NCBI GenBank assembly: GCA_021770825.1 | Contig: JAETQD010000010.1 | Location: forward strand, 1 to 62,226 | DNA: 62,226 nt | DNA from: Clostridium sp. | GTDB lineage: Bacteria; Bacillota; Clostridia; Lachnospirales; Lachnospiraceae | Direction: 5' to 3' | The notes under the pieces: model-generated | What the model was told of the DNA's origin: nothing | The model's input: the letters and a program-made list of their open reading frames with translations, nothing else | The model's database searches: none | In this document: piece after piece, positions 9,090 through 18,188 of the stretch | How positions within the stretch are numbered: the stretch's first letter is position 1 | Layout of the letters: each line of letters starts with the position of its first letter | Translations under genes and position numbers: made by a program

Positions 9090-11333
9090 TTATTTAAATA
9101 ATCCTTTGATGGTGTCCACAATACGAACCAGAATACTCCAGATCCGCTCCAGGAAATTTCCCTGGGCGTGGAAATCTTCGTCCACGGGAACTTCCGCTTC
9201 GTCCTCGGCTTCCTCTGTTCCTTCGGTCCTTAAAATGATCTGGATGCTCTGGGGCTCCGGATTCTCATCGGAGGTAAAGGACACCTTTTTTGCATTGACA
9301 TCGGCGTTTAGGATGGTCATGTCCTCTCCCGTATATTCGTCCCACTTTTCATCCACCAAATCTTCCACCGTGCCCTTGGCGTCCCGGATTACTCCGGTTT
9401 TGGAAAGTCCGTCGATAGCATTGGACAGGGCATTGCTCAATCCGTCGATGGTCATTTTCGCGCCCTTATTTAACGGGTCTCCGGCTGCCTTCAGATTACT
9501 TTCCACATCGGACATCAGCACATACATGGTATTGGTTCCGCGGACGGCGCTGTCAATTAAAAGTCCTGCATCGTCCAGGGAGTCTTCCGCGGTTTCATGG
9601 TAGGTGTTCATGATTTCCGTCAGACGGTCCACATCCTTTAAAAGGTCCTGCCCTGTATAGGAGGTGCGCTTTAAGGTATCCGAAAGCTCCGCCGTGTCGT
9701 CCAGAACATTTTCCAGGGAGTCTCCGTCCTTATGGACACGGTAAATGATATTTTCCAGAGTGGAAATGGACTGGGTTACGGAGGTAATCATGGTATCCAG
9801 CTTAGACGGCTTCTCTAAGGTTCCCACCAGCACCTCCAGGATTTTAATGAGCTGGGACAGGCCTGCCTGCGCTGTGCCTGCATGGTCAGACATGGCATCG
9901 TCCAGAGCCTTTTCCACCGCATTGGAGTAGCTTGCAATGATCTGGCCTGCCGCCGGCTTTGCCTCATCGGGCAGCTCGTCAATGAGGCCGCCGATGAGCT
10001 CCATGAGCTTTGCCTTCTGTGCATCGGTGATTCCCAGCACATCATCATGGTCCTTGATGGCCTGCTCTAAGGCCTTAAGCTTTCCTAAAATCTTCTTGAG
10101 TTCTAAAAGCTTCTCATTGACTGCTTCCTTCTGGGCCTTAAGCTCCTCCAAATCCCGTCTCAGATCGGCCAGCTTGCTTTCATAGGAGCCGATGTCATGG
10201 CGGGTATCGTTTAAAAGATCGGCCACATCGTCCAGATCGGAGCTCACATGCTTTAACCCATAGCCCAGGTTTTCCAGGTGGGTATCCAGATCCTGCACCG
10301 AATCGTTTAACTGGTTTAATTCCTTATTCATGTCGGAAAGGGCATTCTGGGCATCCTTTACATAGGAGGTAAAGGGCACGCCGCGGTCGGAAAGCTCCTT
10401 CAAAACTGCCAGTGCATTGTCGGCGTCCACATAGATTCCGTCTTTGGCGCTGGAAATAATTTTTCTGGATTCATCCAGTTGCTTTAATCCGTCCACCGTT
10501 CCGCCCAGGCCATCCTGAAGGCCCTCTAAACTGTCTAAAATCACATCCAGGCTGTCGCCGATGGCATCGGCAGAATCCTTTACGGTGTCTCTGGCATCCC
10601 GCAGGTCCTCCAGACGGTCAAGCTGGCTTAAGGTCACCGGAACCATCATGAAGGCCAGGCCGGAAAATTCAAAATCATCGCTTCCGATGCGGATTTCGTA
10701 ATGCTGCTCTTCTCCCGGCAGGGTCATGAAAAGTACGGCCTTCATATTTCCCACTGACTGGAGCTGGGCCCCCGGCGCCTCCACGCTTAAATTTTTATCC
10801 ATATCCACAATGGAGGTGATTTCCAGGGTCATGTTGTTCCTGTAATAGTCGCTTGTATTTTGGTTGGGAACGGCATCGATGAAAATTTCCACCAGCCCTT
10901 TTTCATGGGCCAGCTCTTCCATCTTCTTTTCCACCCCGTTTAGCTTATAGCGGACTGTAATGTCCCATGGCAGGTTCTTTCCCACTTCCTCGGGATTCAT
11001 TTTTCCCTCAAAATAAAATCTGCCGTTTACAGGGGCTTCGTCCAGGGTAAAGGTCACCTTTTCGTTTTTCACCGTGGGTACCGCATAATCCGTCATGTTA
11101 TAAATTTCGCTGTATGTACCGTAATCCACAATGGTCCCGGCGCCGTTTAAATCATAGCTTTTGACCACACTGCTTTCCTTGATGGTCCCGTAAGGGTCCA
11201 TGGTTACATAGAGCGCCTCATCGCAGACGGGGCCTGCTGCCTTACCAAAGGACTGGATTCCCGTCATAATTGTCATGGAAGCGGCCAGACAGATGCTGAC
11301 TGTCCGCTTTATCTTCTTTCTAATCTCCATCAT
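9090..11333 (-). CDS. Secreted coiled-coil protein, MMPL exporter partner
   Basis: 747 aa. Signal peptide at about 1-32 (TVSICLAASMTIMTGIQSFGKAA), then a beta-rich head of about 200 residues (CDEALYVTMDPYGTIKESSVVKSY), then roughly residues 240-640 of heptad-rich alpha helix with DLRRDLEELKAQKEAVNEK, and a short basic/hydrophobic amphipathic tail ending IWSILVRIVDTIKGLFK that may sit on the membrane. AGAGGTGGCTC precedes the ATG, and the start overlaps the MMPL stop by 14 bp, so the two are translationally coupled. I do not recognise a named family; the geometry resembles the extracytoplasmic adaptor of an RND-type exporter. Substrate unknown. Confidence 0.75.
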   Translation of the reverse strand: MMEIRKKIKRTVSICLAASMTIMTGIQSFGKAAGPVCDEALYVTMDPYGTIKESSVVKSYDLNGAGTIVDYGTYSEIYNMTDYAVPTVKNEKVTFTLDEAPVNGRFYFEGKMNPEEVGKNLPWDITVRYKLNGVEKKMEELAHEKGLVEIFIDAVPNQNTSDYYRNNMTLEITSIVDMDKNLSVEAPGAQLQSVGNMKAVLFMTLPGEEQHYEIRIGSDDFEFSGLAFMMVPVTLSQLDRLEDLRDARDTVKDSADAIGDSLDVILDSLEGLQDGLGGTVDGLKQLDESRKIISSAKDGIYVDADNALAVLKELSDRGVPFTSYVKDAQNALSDMNKELNQLNDSVQDLDTHLENLGYGLKHVSSDLDDVADLLNDTRHDIGSYESKLADLRRDLEELKAQKEAVNEKLLELKKILGKLKALEQAIKDHDDVLGITDAQKAKLMELIGGLIDELPDEAKPAAGQIIASYSNAVEKALDDAMSDHAGTAQAGLSQLIKILEVLVGTLEKPSKLDTMITSVTQSISTLENIIYRVHKDGDSLENVLDDTAELSDTLKRTSYTGQDLLKDVDRLTEIMNTYHETAEDSLDDAGLLIDSAVRGTNTMYVLMSDVESNLKAAGDPLNKGAKMTIDGLSNALSNAIDGLSKTGVIRDAKGTVEDLVDEKWDEYTGEDMTILNADVNAKKVSFTSDENPEPQSIQIILRTEGTEEAEDEAEVPVDEDFHAQGNFLERIWSILVRIVDTIKGLFK

Positions 11334-13491
11334 GAGCCACCTCTTCCTGTGAAACTGGTTTCTTACTGTTTTTCTGGGAAAGTCTTTCCCTGATCTTTCC
11401 GGCCTTCTGCTTTCGCTTCTCTGCCCGGATTCTTGCCTTCTCCTGCTGCTTTCTTATGGGCTTGTCAAAGGCGGCCAAAAGAGCCGGAAGCAGTGACAGA
11501 ACCAAAAGCATGGACAGCAGGGCACCGCGCCCCACCAGACGGCCCACCTGGGAGATGGCCTGGATGGAGGAGGTAAAGTAAAGCAGATATCCCACCACCG
11601 TAAGGATTCCTCCCGATGTGAGGACGGATAAGGCGCTCTTTGATATGGCTGCGGCTGCGGCCTGGCGGCTTTCCATCGTCTCTCTCATTTCCATGTAGTT
11701 GTTGGACATGAGGATGGAATAGTCAATGGTGGCACCAAGCTGTAAGCAGCTTACAATGATATATCCGATGTAAACCACGCTCTCACCCAGAATATAGGGA
11801 AGCGTCATGTTTAAGTAAATGGCCACCTCGATGGGGATGATCACCAGAATCGGCACCAGCACCGAATTGAAGGTAATCATAACCACGAGGGCAACGCCTA
11901 ACAGGGAAATGATGGACACCCGGTTGTAGTCATCGGTCAGGATATCGCGGATGTCAATGGTGGTGGGCGTCATGCCGATCACATAGGAGTCTTCCGGGTA
12001 GTAATCCTTTACAATCTGCGTCAGAGTGTCGCTGCACTGGAAAGAGTACTCACTTTCCTCCCTGGTTTTCATGGAAATCAGGATTCTGGCATATTTATCA
12101 GTCCGAAGCTGTTCCACGATGTTTTTTGGCAGGAAGCTCTCCGGAACTCCCTGGGGCATGGTGCCGGACATGGACAGGGCGTACTCGATGAAGTCCTCAT
12201 CCTCCAGGGCCTCGGTCAGTTCTCTCTCCTTCACCACGCTTCCGTTGGGAACCATGGCAATGACCACATTGGCCTTTCCGAACACACTTTCAATCTCCCT
12301 GGCATCCTCATATACTCTGGTGCCTGGGCCGGAACCCAGGGCATCGTCTCCATAATAGAAATAGTTCATGGCCTGGCCGAAGTAGCAGGGAACGGCACAG
12401 AACACAGCCACTATGAGTACGGGAATGCGGATTTTGTACATGACACGGCCCAGCCCGTCAAAGGACGGAATAAAGGGCCTGTGGGCTGTTCTTTCAATTT
12501 TCTTATCAAACTGCAAAATCAATGTGGGCATTAAAAACAGCACCGTCGCCAGGCTGCATAAGATTCCTTTGGTCAGGACGAAGCCCACGTCTTTTCCGAT
12601 TGTAAACTTCATCAGGGCGATGACCAAAAAGCCTACGATGGTGGTGGCGCCGCTGGCTAAAATGGAGCTGCATGCCTCCACAATGGCTTTTTCCATGGCC
12701 TCCTCGGAATCTAATCCCTGCTTTTTGATGGCCGTATAGGTGTGCAGCAGGAAAATGGAATAGTCCATGGAAACGGCAAGCTGTAAGATAGCTGCCGTGG
12801 AAAAGGTAAAGAAGGAAATCCTTCCAAACATCAGGTTAGAACCCATGTTTAAGACAATGGCCACGGCCATGACTAAAATAAATAAAAACGGTTCAAACCA
12901 CGAGGTGGTTGTGAGGGTTAAAATCAGCCAGATAATGACGATGGCCATTGCAATCGCCATTGCAATCTCCTTGGAGATGGATTCCTGGCGTTCCTTACTG
13001 GAAACAGCGCTTCCTGCAAAGCAGCCCCGGTCCTTCCCCACGATGTCATAAATCTGGCGGATGGCTTCGTGGGTCCTCTCATCGGCATCGCCGTCCTCAA
13101 AGATGATCTGGTATACGGCGTTGCCGTCCTTATAAAACTTATCGGTCAGCGCATTTTCCGTGAAGGAATCCAAGGCGTATACATTGGTGGCCATGTCCGG
13201 ACCCACAATCAGCTCCACGCCGTCCACATCGGCGATTTTCTGGCGGATAGAACGGGCTTCCTGAAGCGTCACGTCCTTAACCATGATTCTGGCCATGCCG
13301 GGATAGCCAAACTCCTCTTCCATCACATCCAGAGCCTGCTTGGTGGGAGCAAAGTCCGGAAGGTATTTACTTAAATCATAATTGACGCCCACGAAAGGAT
13401 AACAGATTGCACAGACAATGGTGGCGGCGATGAAAAACCGCTCAATGTGCTTCCCCTTATGTACAATAAAATGTGCCAGCTTTTCCAACAT
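11320..13491 (-). CDS. MMPL/RND family membrane transporter
   Basis: 723 aa from ATG 13491 (GAGG with about 10-nt spacing; an ATG nine bases upstream is too close to the site). Two repeats, each with one helix, a large extracytoplasmic loop and five helices. SMDYSIFLLHTYTAI in the first half and GATIDYSILMSNNYMEMR in the second are the paired TM4 motifs of MMPL proteins, with the proton-relay Asp-Tyr. C-terminal cytoplasmic tail of about 50 residues is very basic (KQQEKARIRAEKRKQKAG). Predicted proton-driven exporter of lipid or peptide substrates. First gene of an operon with the coiled-coil protein and divergent from a TetR gene that probably represses it. Confidence 0.9.
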   Translation of the reverse strand: MLEKLAHFIVHKGKHIERFFIAATIVCAICYPFVGVNYDLSKYLPDFAPTKQALDVMEEEFGYPGMARIMVKDVTLQEARSIRQKIADVDGVELIVGPDMATNVYALDSFTENALTDKFYKDGNAVYQIIFEDGDADERTHEAIRQIYDIVGKDRGCFAGSAVSSKERQESISKEIAMAIAMAIVIIWLILTLTTTSWFEPFLFILVMAVAIVLNMGSNLMFGRISFFTFSTAAILQLAVSMDYSIFLLHTYTAIKKQGLDSEEAMEKAIVEACSSILASGATTIVGFLVIALMKFTIGKDVGFVLTKGILCSLATVLFLMPTLILQFDKKIERTAHRPFIPSFDGLGRVMYKIRIPVLIVAVFCAVPCYFGQAMNYFYYGDDALGSGPGTRVYEDAREIESVFGKANVVIAMVPNGSVVKERELTEALEDEDFIEYALSMSGTMPQGVPESFLPKNIVEQLRTDKYARILISMKTREESEYSFQCSDTLTQIVKDYYPEDSYVIGMTPTTIDIRDILTDDYNRVSIISLLGVALVVMITFNSVLVPILVIIPIEVAIYLNMTLPYILGESVVYIGYIIVSCLQLGATIDYSILMSNNYMEMRETMESRQAAAAAISKSALSVLTSGGILTVVGYLLYFTSSIQAISQVGRLVGRGALLSMLLVLSLLPALLAAFDKPIRKQQEKARIRAEKRKQKAGKIRERLSQKNSKKPVSQEEVAHDGD

Positions 13492-13536
13492 GATTATCAT
13501 TCCTCGTCATTTTTTGTTTATTAAAATTTGTTTGTT

Positions 13537-13668
13537 TAATGGACATAGTGTTGATTTTCGTACTGGAATGTATTATAATATACACCAATACAGGATGCAA
13601 TCATTAATTTATTGGTATTTCGTTCAATAATGGACATTTTTTTGATTAAGTGTTTATTAGTTTATAAT
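13537..13668. promoter_or_regulatory. Overlapping divergent promoters and 20-bp direct repeats (MMPL / TetR)
   Basis: Plus strand: TTGATT (13551-13556), 17 nt, TATAAT (13574-13579). Minus strand: TTGCAT (complement of 13595-13600), 17 nt, TATAAT (complement of 13572-13577). The two -10 boxes share the palindrome TATTATAATA. Two direct repeats TAATGGACAT-N4-TTGATT at 13537-13556 and 13628-13647 agree at 17 of 20 positions; the first overlaps the plus -35 box and the second lies in the TetR leader, with another TATAAT at 13663-13668. These repeats are the best candidate TetR operators. Confidence 0.6.
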
Positions 13669-13690
13669 TTTTTTATGGAAGGTGAATATC

Positions 13691-14278
13691 TTGAAAAACC
13701 CAAAGGAAGACCGGCGGATCCGCCGGACGCAGAAGCTGTTAAAAGAAAGCCTGGTAGAATTGATGTCACAGAAGGCTTTTAAGGACATCACCATTAAGGA
13801 TATCACGGAGCTGGCCGATTTAAACCGCGGGACCTTTTATCTTCATTACTCGGATACCTATGGACTGCTCATGAGTATGGAGAATGACGTGCTGGATGAT
13901 TTCCAGGAAATGATCGACAATTATCTTATGACACAGCCGGGAAACAGCGCCATGCCGATTCTGGTTCCGGTGGTCCATTATATTGTAGAAAATGAGGAGA
14001 TCTGCAAGAACCTGTTTGAAAATGACGCGTCCCACGATTTTAATAATAAATTTAAAACCCTGGTCCATAAAAACGGAAGCGCCCTTTTGGGACGCCTGTT
14101 TCCCATGAGCACCACGGTGAATTCCGACTATTTTCTGGAGTTTGTCACCAGCGGGCTCATCGGGGTGGTGAAGAAATGGCTGGATGATGGAATGCCCCAG
14201 ACCGAGGAGGAAATTGCCAGAATCGGAAACGAGGCGGTTCTCTCCATGGCCAGAGCTTTTTTCAATGCCCCGGCTTAA
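13691..14278 (+). CDS. TetR/AcrR family transcriptional regulator
   Basis: 195 aa from TTG at 13691, which has GGAAGGTG six bases upstream; GTG at 13682 is an alternative but overlaps that site. Residues about 7-55 form the TetR helix-turn-helix (QKLLKESLVELMSQKAFKDI, then ADLNRGTFYLHYSD). The C-terminal domain (about 75-190) is of the TetR_C type with FVTSGLIGVVKKWLDDGMP, common in Firmicutes. Divergent from the MMPL operon through a 200-bp shared region with repeats, so local repression of the exporter and itself is likely. Inducer unknown. Its TAA overlaps the stop of the convergent thioesterase gene. Confidence 0.88.
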   Translation: MKNPKEDRRIRRTQKLLKESLVELMSQKAFKDITIKDITELADLNRGTFYLHYSDTYGLLMSMENDVLDDFQEMIDNYLMTQPGNSAMPILVPVVHYIVENEEICKNLFENDASHDFNNKFKTLVHKNGSALLGRLFPMSTTVNSDYFLEFVTSGLIGVVKKWLDDGMPQTEEEIARIGNEAVLSMARAFFNAPA

Positions 14279-14694
14279 GCCCTTTCTTTCATGCATGCGG
14301 CAAATGCGGCGTCAAATTTTGGCGCTGCTTTTTTTAATGTGAGGATTTTTCCTTCTTTATTTAAAAAGCAGTGGCTTGTCTCACCGCTGGCGTTTAAGAT
14401 TCCGGTTTCCCTGTTGCGGACTTCATAGGTGAGTATGAGGCGGATTCCGTTGTAGGATTTGACGGAAACGGTGACCTCCATGGGATCGCCAAAATATGTC
14501 ATATGAAGATATTTGCAGGAGGCGGACAGAACCGGGCTTATGATGCCGGACGCTTCCATTTCTTTGTACGGAACGCCGATCTGGTCCATGAAATCAATGC
14601 GGGCGGACTCAAACCAGCGGATGTAATTGGAATGATGGACAATTCCCATCTGGTCTGTTTCGTAATACTGGGCCTTTAACTGGTATGGCTGCAT
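14275..14694 (-). CDS. Acyl-CoA thioesterase, 4HBT hot-dog family
   Basis: 139 aa from ATG 14694 (GGAAAGGAAAG upstream); longer in-frame readings have no site. YYETDQMGIVHHSNYIRWFE (11-30) is the YbgC/4-hydroxybenzoyl-CoA thioesterase signature with the catalytic aspartate of D-x-x-G-x-V-x-x-x-x-Y. FGDPMEVTVSV and ASGETSHCFLN complete the hot-dog fold. Cytosolic thioester hydrolase of unknown acyl-CoA. Monocistronic; ends tail to tail with the TetR gene, sharing TTAA. Confidence 0.9.
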   Translation of the reverse strand: MQPYQLKAQYYETDQMGIVHHSNYIRWFESARIDFMDQIGVPYKEMEASGIISPVLSASCKYLHMTYFGDPMEVTVSVKSYNGIRLILTYEVRNRETGILNASGETSHCFLNKEGKILTLKKAAPKFDAAFAACMKERA

Positions 14695-14831
14695 GGTCTT
14701 ATCTTTCCTTTCCGGTCCCGGTCCGGGACCATTTTTGTTTTTCCTGTGCCTTAATAATATAACATATTCCGGCCGGATACGGAAGGAGAAAACCCGGCGG
14801 GCTTCATTTTCTAATCTTTTTAAATTGGGGG

Positions 14832-14887
14832 TTGCAATTTGCAGGGACATAGACTATGATTAACATATGAACATTCATTCATATGTT
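14832..14887 (+). promoter_or_regulatory. Promoter and ArsR/SmtB-type operator of the metal ATPase
   Basis: TTGCAA (14832-14837), 17 nt, TATGAT (14855-14860). Immediately after is a perfect dyad AACATATGAA-CATTCA-TTCATATGTT (14862-14887), the layout of CadC/SmtB/CzrA operators, placed over the expected transcription start. This predicts repression lifted by metal binding. No ArsR/SmtB gene is present in the window. Confidence 0.75.
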
Positions 14888-14946
14888 AATTTCATAATTT
14901 GATTTTCTTATTGTTGAACCCCATACGGTTATCAGGAGGAATAGAA

Positions 14947-17295
14947 ATGGACGAACTCAAACAGGAGCATCTTCATGAACATGAGCACGATGAGCACTGC
15001 GGCTGCGGGCATGAACATCATCATGAGCACGATGAACACTGCGGCTACGGACATGAACATCATCACGAACATGGCGAACACTGCGGCTGCGGACATGAAC
15101 ATCATCACGAACATGGCGAACACTGCGGCTGCGGACACGAACATCACCACGAGCATGGCGGACACAATCATGAGCATCATGAGCACGGCCCTGTTTCCTC
15201 TAAGGTGCCCTGCACTGTCTATGTATTAAAGAACATTGACTGCGCCAACTGCTCTGCCAAAATAGAAGCCAAAATTCAGGAACTTCCGGAGGTGGACGAT
15301 GCCATCCTCACCTTCGCCACCAGACAGCTTCGCGTTTACTCCTCTGCCGGAACAGCCCTGCTTCCCAAAATGCAGGAAATCGCCGACAAAATCGAACCTG
15401 GCACAAGAATTACCGTCAGGGAAGCCGGACAAAAAGCAGAGGCGTCCCCCAAAAGACACGATAAACATGCAACCGATAACCTGGACATTATCTCGGGCGC
15501 TGCCCTTTTCCTGATTGGAGAATTTCTTTCCGGTCATATGCCCTATGTCTCCATCGCCTGCTTTGTGGCCGCTTATATTATGCTGGGACGGGAAGTTCTT
15601 CTGACTGCCCTTAAAAATATGAAATCCGGCCACGTGATGGATGAAAATTTCCTCATGAGTATTGCCACTCTCGGCGCCTTTGTCATCCACCAGTATGACG
15701 AAGCCGTGGGCGTTATGCTCTTCTACCGGATTGGTGAGGCCTTTGAACACCGGGCAGTGGAAAAGAGCCGCAGCCAGATCATGGAAGCGGTAGACCTTCG
15801 CCCGGAGACCGTTCTTCTGGACGAAAACGGTACTGTCCGTGAAATTCCGGCAGAACAGGCCATGGCCGGACAGGTGATTCAGGTGCGTCCCGGAGACCGA
15901 ATCCCGCTGGACGGTGTTATACTGGAAGGCGAAAGCCGTATTGATACTTCTCCGATCACCGGAGAACCTGTTCCTGTTTCCGTGTCCGCAGGAAGCTCTG
16001 TTCTCTCCGGATGCGTAAACACCTCCGGCCTGTTAAAGCTTCGGGTGGAAAAGGAACTTTCCGAATCCATGGTCACAAGAATTCTGGATTCCGTTGAAAA
16101 TGCCGCTGCCAGCAAGCCACAGGTAGAGCGTTTCATCACAAAATTTGCCAGAATTTACACCCCGGTTGTGGTGGCCCTGGCCGCTGCTACCGCCATCATT
16201 CCGTCTCTCATCACCGGAAACTGGAGCCACTGGGTTTACACGGCCCTTACCTTCCTGGTAATCAGTTGTCCCTGTGCCCTGGTGCTCAGTGTTCCCCTGG
16301 CCTTTTTCTCCGGAATCGGAGCGGGCTCCCGGAAGGGAATCCTCTTTAAGGGCGGCGTCGCCCTCGAGGCCTTAAAGGATGTGAAAACGGTTGTCATGGA
16401 CAAAACCGGAACCATCACCAAGGGTAATTTCGTGGTACAGAATGTATGCCCGGAACCCGGCATCACAAAAGAAGAGCTTCTTTCCCTGGCTGCCTCCTGT
16501 GAAACTGCTTCCACCCATCCCATTGGAAACAGCATTCTGACCGCCGCCAGAGAAGATGGACTTTCCATCGAAACACCGAAGGACATCGAAGAGCTTTCCG
16601 GAAAAGGCATCCGCGCCGTCACCAAAGCCGGCACTCTTCTGTGCGGAAACAAAAAACTTATGGAAGAAAACCATGTGAATCTCTCTTCCTATAAGGAAGA
16701 AGCTGCATCCACGATGGTTCTTATGGCCAGAGATAACATTTATATCGGCTCCATTTCCATCGCCGATACCATCAAGCCGGAAGCTGCATCCGCCATCGCC
16801 TCTTTAAAGAAGCTTGGCATCCACACCGCAATGCTCACCGGAGACAGTGAGGCAACCGCAAACGCCGTTGCTGGGGAAACGGGCATTGATACGGTATACT
16901 CCAAGCTTCTTCCCGGAGAAAAGCTGGATATTCTTAAAAAACTCCGTTCCGAGTCCGGAAGCGCCATGTTCGTTGGCGATGGTATCAATGATGCTCCTGT
17001 ACTGGCCGGCGCCGATGTGGGCGCGGCCATGGGAAGCGGCGCGGACGCCGCCATTGAGGCCGCCGATGTGGTCTTCATGACCTCCAGCATGGAAGCAATT
17101 CCCGCTTCCATCCGCATTGCCAGGGAAACCGGAGCCATCGCCTACCAGAACGTGATCTTCGCTCTGGCCATCAAGGTTCTTGTGATGATCTTAGGACTTT
17201 TGGGCTTTGCCTCCATGTGGATGGCCGTCTTCGCCGACTCCGGCGTGGCCATGATCTGCGTGCTGAATGCAATTCGGGTTCTGTATAAAAAATAG
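14947..17295 (+). CDS. Heavy-metal P1B-type ATPase (Zn/Cd export type) with His/Cys-rich N-terminus
   Basis: 782 aa from ATG 14947 (AGGAGGAATAGAA). Residues 8-82 are His/Cys-rich, with four 14-residue repeats. A heavy-metal-associated domain follows with CANC at 99-102. About eight membrane helices, actuator TGEP (SPITGEPVPVS), the metal-site CPC (441-443, SCPCALVLS), phosphorylation D485 in DKTGTITKG, HP in STHPIGN, and GDGINDAP. CPC with this order is shared by ZntA/CadA and some other P1B groups; the His/Cys-rich head and SmtB-type operator favour Zn2+/Cd2+ export. Single gene with its own terminator. Codon use matches neighbours. Confidence 0.93.
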   Translation: MDELKQEHLHEHEHDEHCGCGHEHHHEHDEHCGYGHEHHHEHGEHCGCGHEHHHEHGEHCGCGHEHHHEHGGHNHEHHEHGPVSSKVPCTVYVLKNIDCANCSAKIEAKIQELPEVDDAILTFATRQLRVYSSAGTALLPKMQEIADKIEPGTRITVREAGQKAEASPKRHDKHATDNLDIISGAALFLIGEFLSGHMPYVSIACFVAAYIMLGREVLLTALKNMKSGHVMDENFLMSIATLGAFVIHQYDEAVGVMLFYRIGEAFEHRAVEKSRSQIMEAVDLRPETVLLDENGTVREIPAEQAMAGQVIQVRPGDRIPLDGVILEGESRIDTSPITGEPVPVSVSAGSSVLSGCVNTSGLLKLRVEKELSESMVTRILDSVENAAASKPQVERFITKFARIYTPVVVALAAATAIIPSLITGNWSHWVYTALTFLVISCPCALVLSVPLAFFSGIGAGSRKGILFKGGVALEALKDVKTVVMDKTGTITKGNFVVQNVCPEPGITKEELLSLAASCETASTHPIGNSILTAAREDGLSIETPKDIEELSGKGIRAVTKAGTLLCGNKKLMEENHVNLSSYKEEAASTMVLMARDNIYIGSISIADTIKPEAASAIASLKKLGIHTAMLTGDSEATANAVAGETGIDTVYSKLLPGEKLDILKKLRSESGSAMFVGDGINDAPVLAGADVGAAMGSGADAAIEAADVVFMTSSMEAIPASIRIARETGAIAYQNVIFALAIKVLVMILGLLGFASMWMAVFADSGVAMICVLNAIRVLYKK
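14983..15150 (+). repeat. Four tandem 42-bp repeats encoding His/Cys motif
   Basis: Four head-to-tail units of 42 bp encode EH(D/G)EHCG(C/Y)GHEHHH, residues 13-68 of the ATPase, with few base changes. A degenerate fifth unit follows (EHGGHNHEHHEHG). Copy number could vary by slippage or recombination. Similar CGCGHEHHH units occur in the CobW GTPase at 24.5-24.9 kb. Confidence 0.85.
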
Positions 17296-17354
17296 TTTGA
17301 CGTTTTGGTGTCCAAATGGTGCCCGAATTTTCTATGATAATATATAATATATGG

Positions 17355-17381
17355 GGGCAAAAGCACTCGCTGCTTTTGCCC
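17355..17381 (+). terminator. Hairpin after metal ATPase gene
   Basis: GGGCAAAAGCA (17355-17365) pairs with TGCTTTTGCCC (17371-17381), 5-nt loop, followed by TCTTGTCT. It lies 59 bp after the stop codon. The next 200 bp up to the kinase gene show nothing recognisable. Confidence 0.65.
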
Positions 17382-17580
17382 TCTTGTCTGCCACATGAGC
17401 AAGACAGACTCACTGGCAGTTAGCGGGCGAAGACCCGTTTATCTTGACTGTTGATGAAAGTGACTGACTCTGCTATTGAGAAAATAACGGAAAGCGGAAA
17501 AATGATAGGAAAGCGCATCTTTGAGTGATATAATTCAAACTGTAAAGGAATTGGTAAATCGGAGGTTGATGGAGAAAGTT

Positions 17581-18099
17581 ATGGGAACAGGAATCATTAT
17601 ATGTGGCTTAAATGGTGCTGGAAAGAGTACATTAGGAAAAGCCCTTGCTGAAAAATTGCATTTTTATTCCATTGATGTTGAAGATTTATATTTTCCCAAG
17701 ACAAACCCTAATTATATTTATGCCTCTTCCCGTACTCGCGAAGAAGTTGAAAAGCTCCTTTTTAATGAAATAAAAGCACATGAAAATTTTGTTTTTTCTT
17801 CTGTGAAAGGAGATTATGGTGAAGCTATTTATCCCTTTTTTCAGTATGCTGTACTAATTGATGTCCCAAAGGATATTCGGATACAACGAGTTAAAAATCG
17901 TTCTTTTCAAAAATTCGGTAATAGAATGTTATTAGGCGGAGATTTACATGAGCAGGAGGAACACTTTTTTAGTTTTGTTAAATCCAGAGCAGAGAATACT
18001 GTTGAAGAATGGGTACAATGCTTAAACTGTCCCATCATAAGAATTGACGGAACAAAGCCCATTGAAGAAAACATAAATCTTATCATAGAACAGATATAA
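17581..18099 (+). CDS. P-loop kinase-like protein (shikimate/adenylate kinase fold), AT-rich
   Basis: 172 aa from ATG 17581, with GGAG six bases upstream; ATG 17569 (GGAGG only three bases upstream) is possible. Walker A GLNGAGKST near the N-terminus, then IDVEDLYFP in the position of the acceptor-binding segment, and a lid-like region RVKNRSFQKFGNRM. C-terminus NCPIIRIDGTKPIEEN fits small kinases such as (d)NMP, gluconate or shikimate kinases and AAA_18 proteins. Substrate not identifiable. Its codons are clearly more AT-rich than both neighbours, suggesting horizontal acquisition. Confidence 0.7.
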   Translation: MGTGIIICGLNGAGKSTLGKALAEKLHFYSIDVEDLYFPKTNPNYIYASSRTREEVEKLLFNEIKAHENFVFSSVKGDYGEAIYPFFQYAVLIDVPKDIRIQRVKNRSFQKFGNRMLLGGDLHEQEEHFFSFVKSRAENTVEEWVQCLNCPIIRIDGTKPIEENINLIIEQI

Positions 18100-18188
18100 T
18101 TTCCAGTTTTCTAAAGGGTTTTGAGTTTCCTACGAAGTCAGGAAAACCGTATTATGAAAAGTCTTGATAAATAAGAGAGGATTTCCGT

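Noticed and set aside
14983-15150. Short tandem repeats as a CRISPR array
   Set aside because: Units are in frame, directly adjacent with no unique spacers, and encode His/Cys motifs.
14932-15229. Open frames opposite the His-rich ATPase head
   Set aside because: They arise from CAT/GAG repeat composition, have no ribosome site, and are shadows of the ATPase gene.
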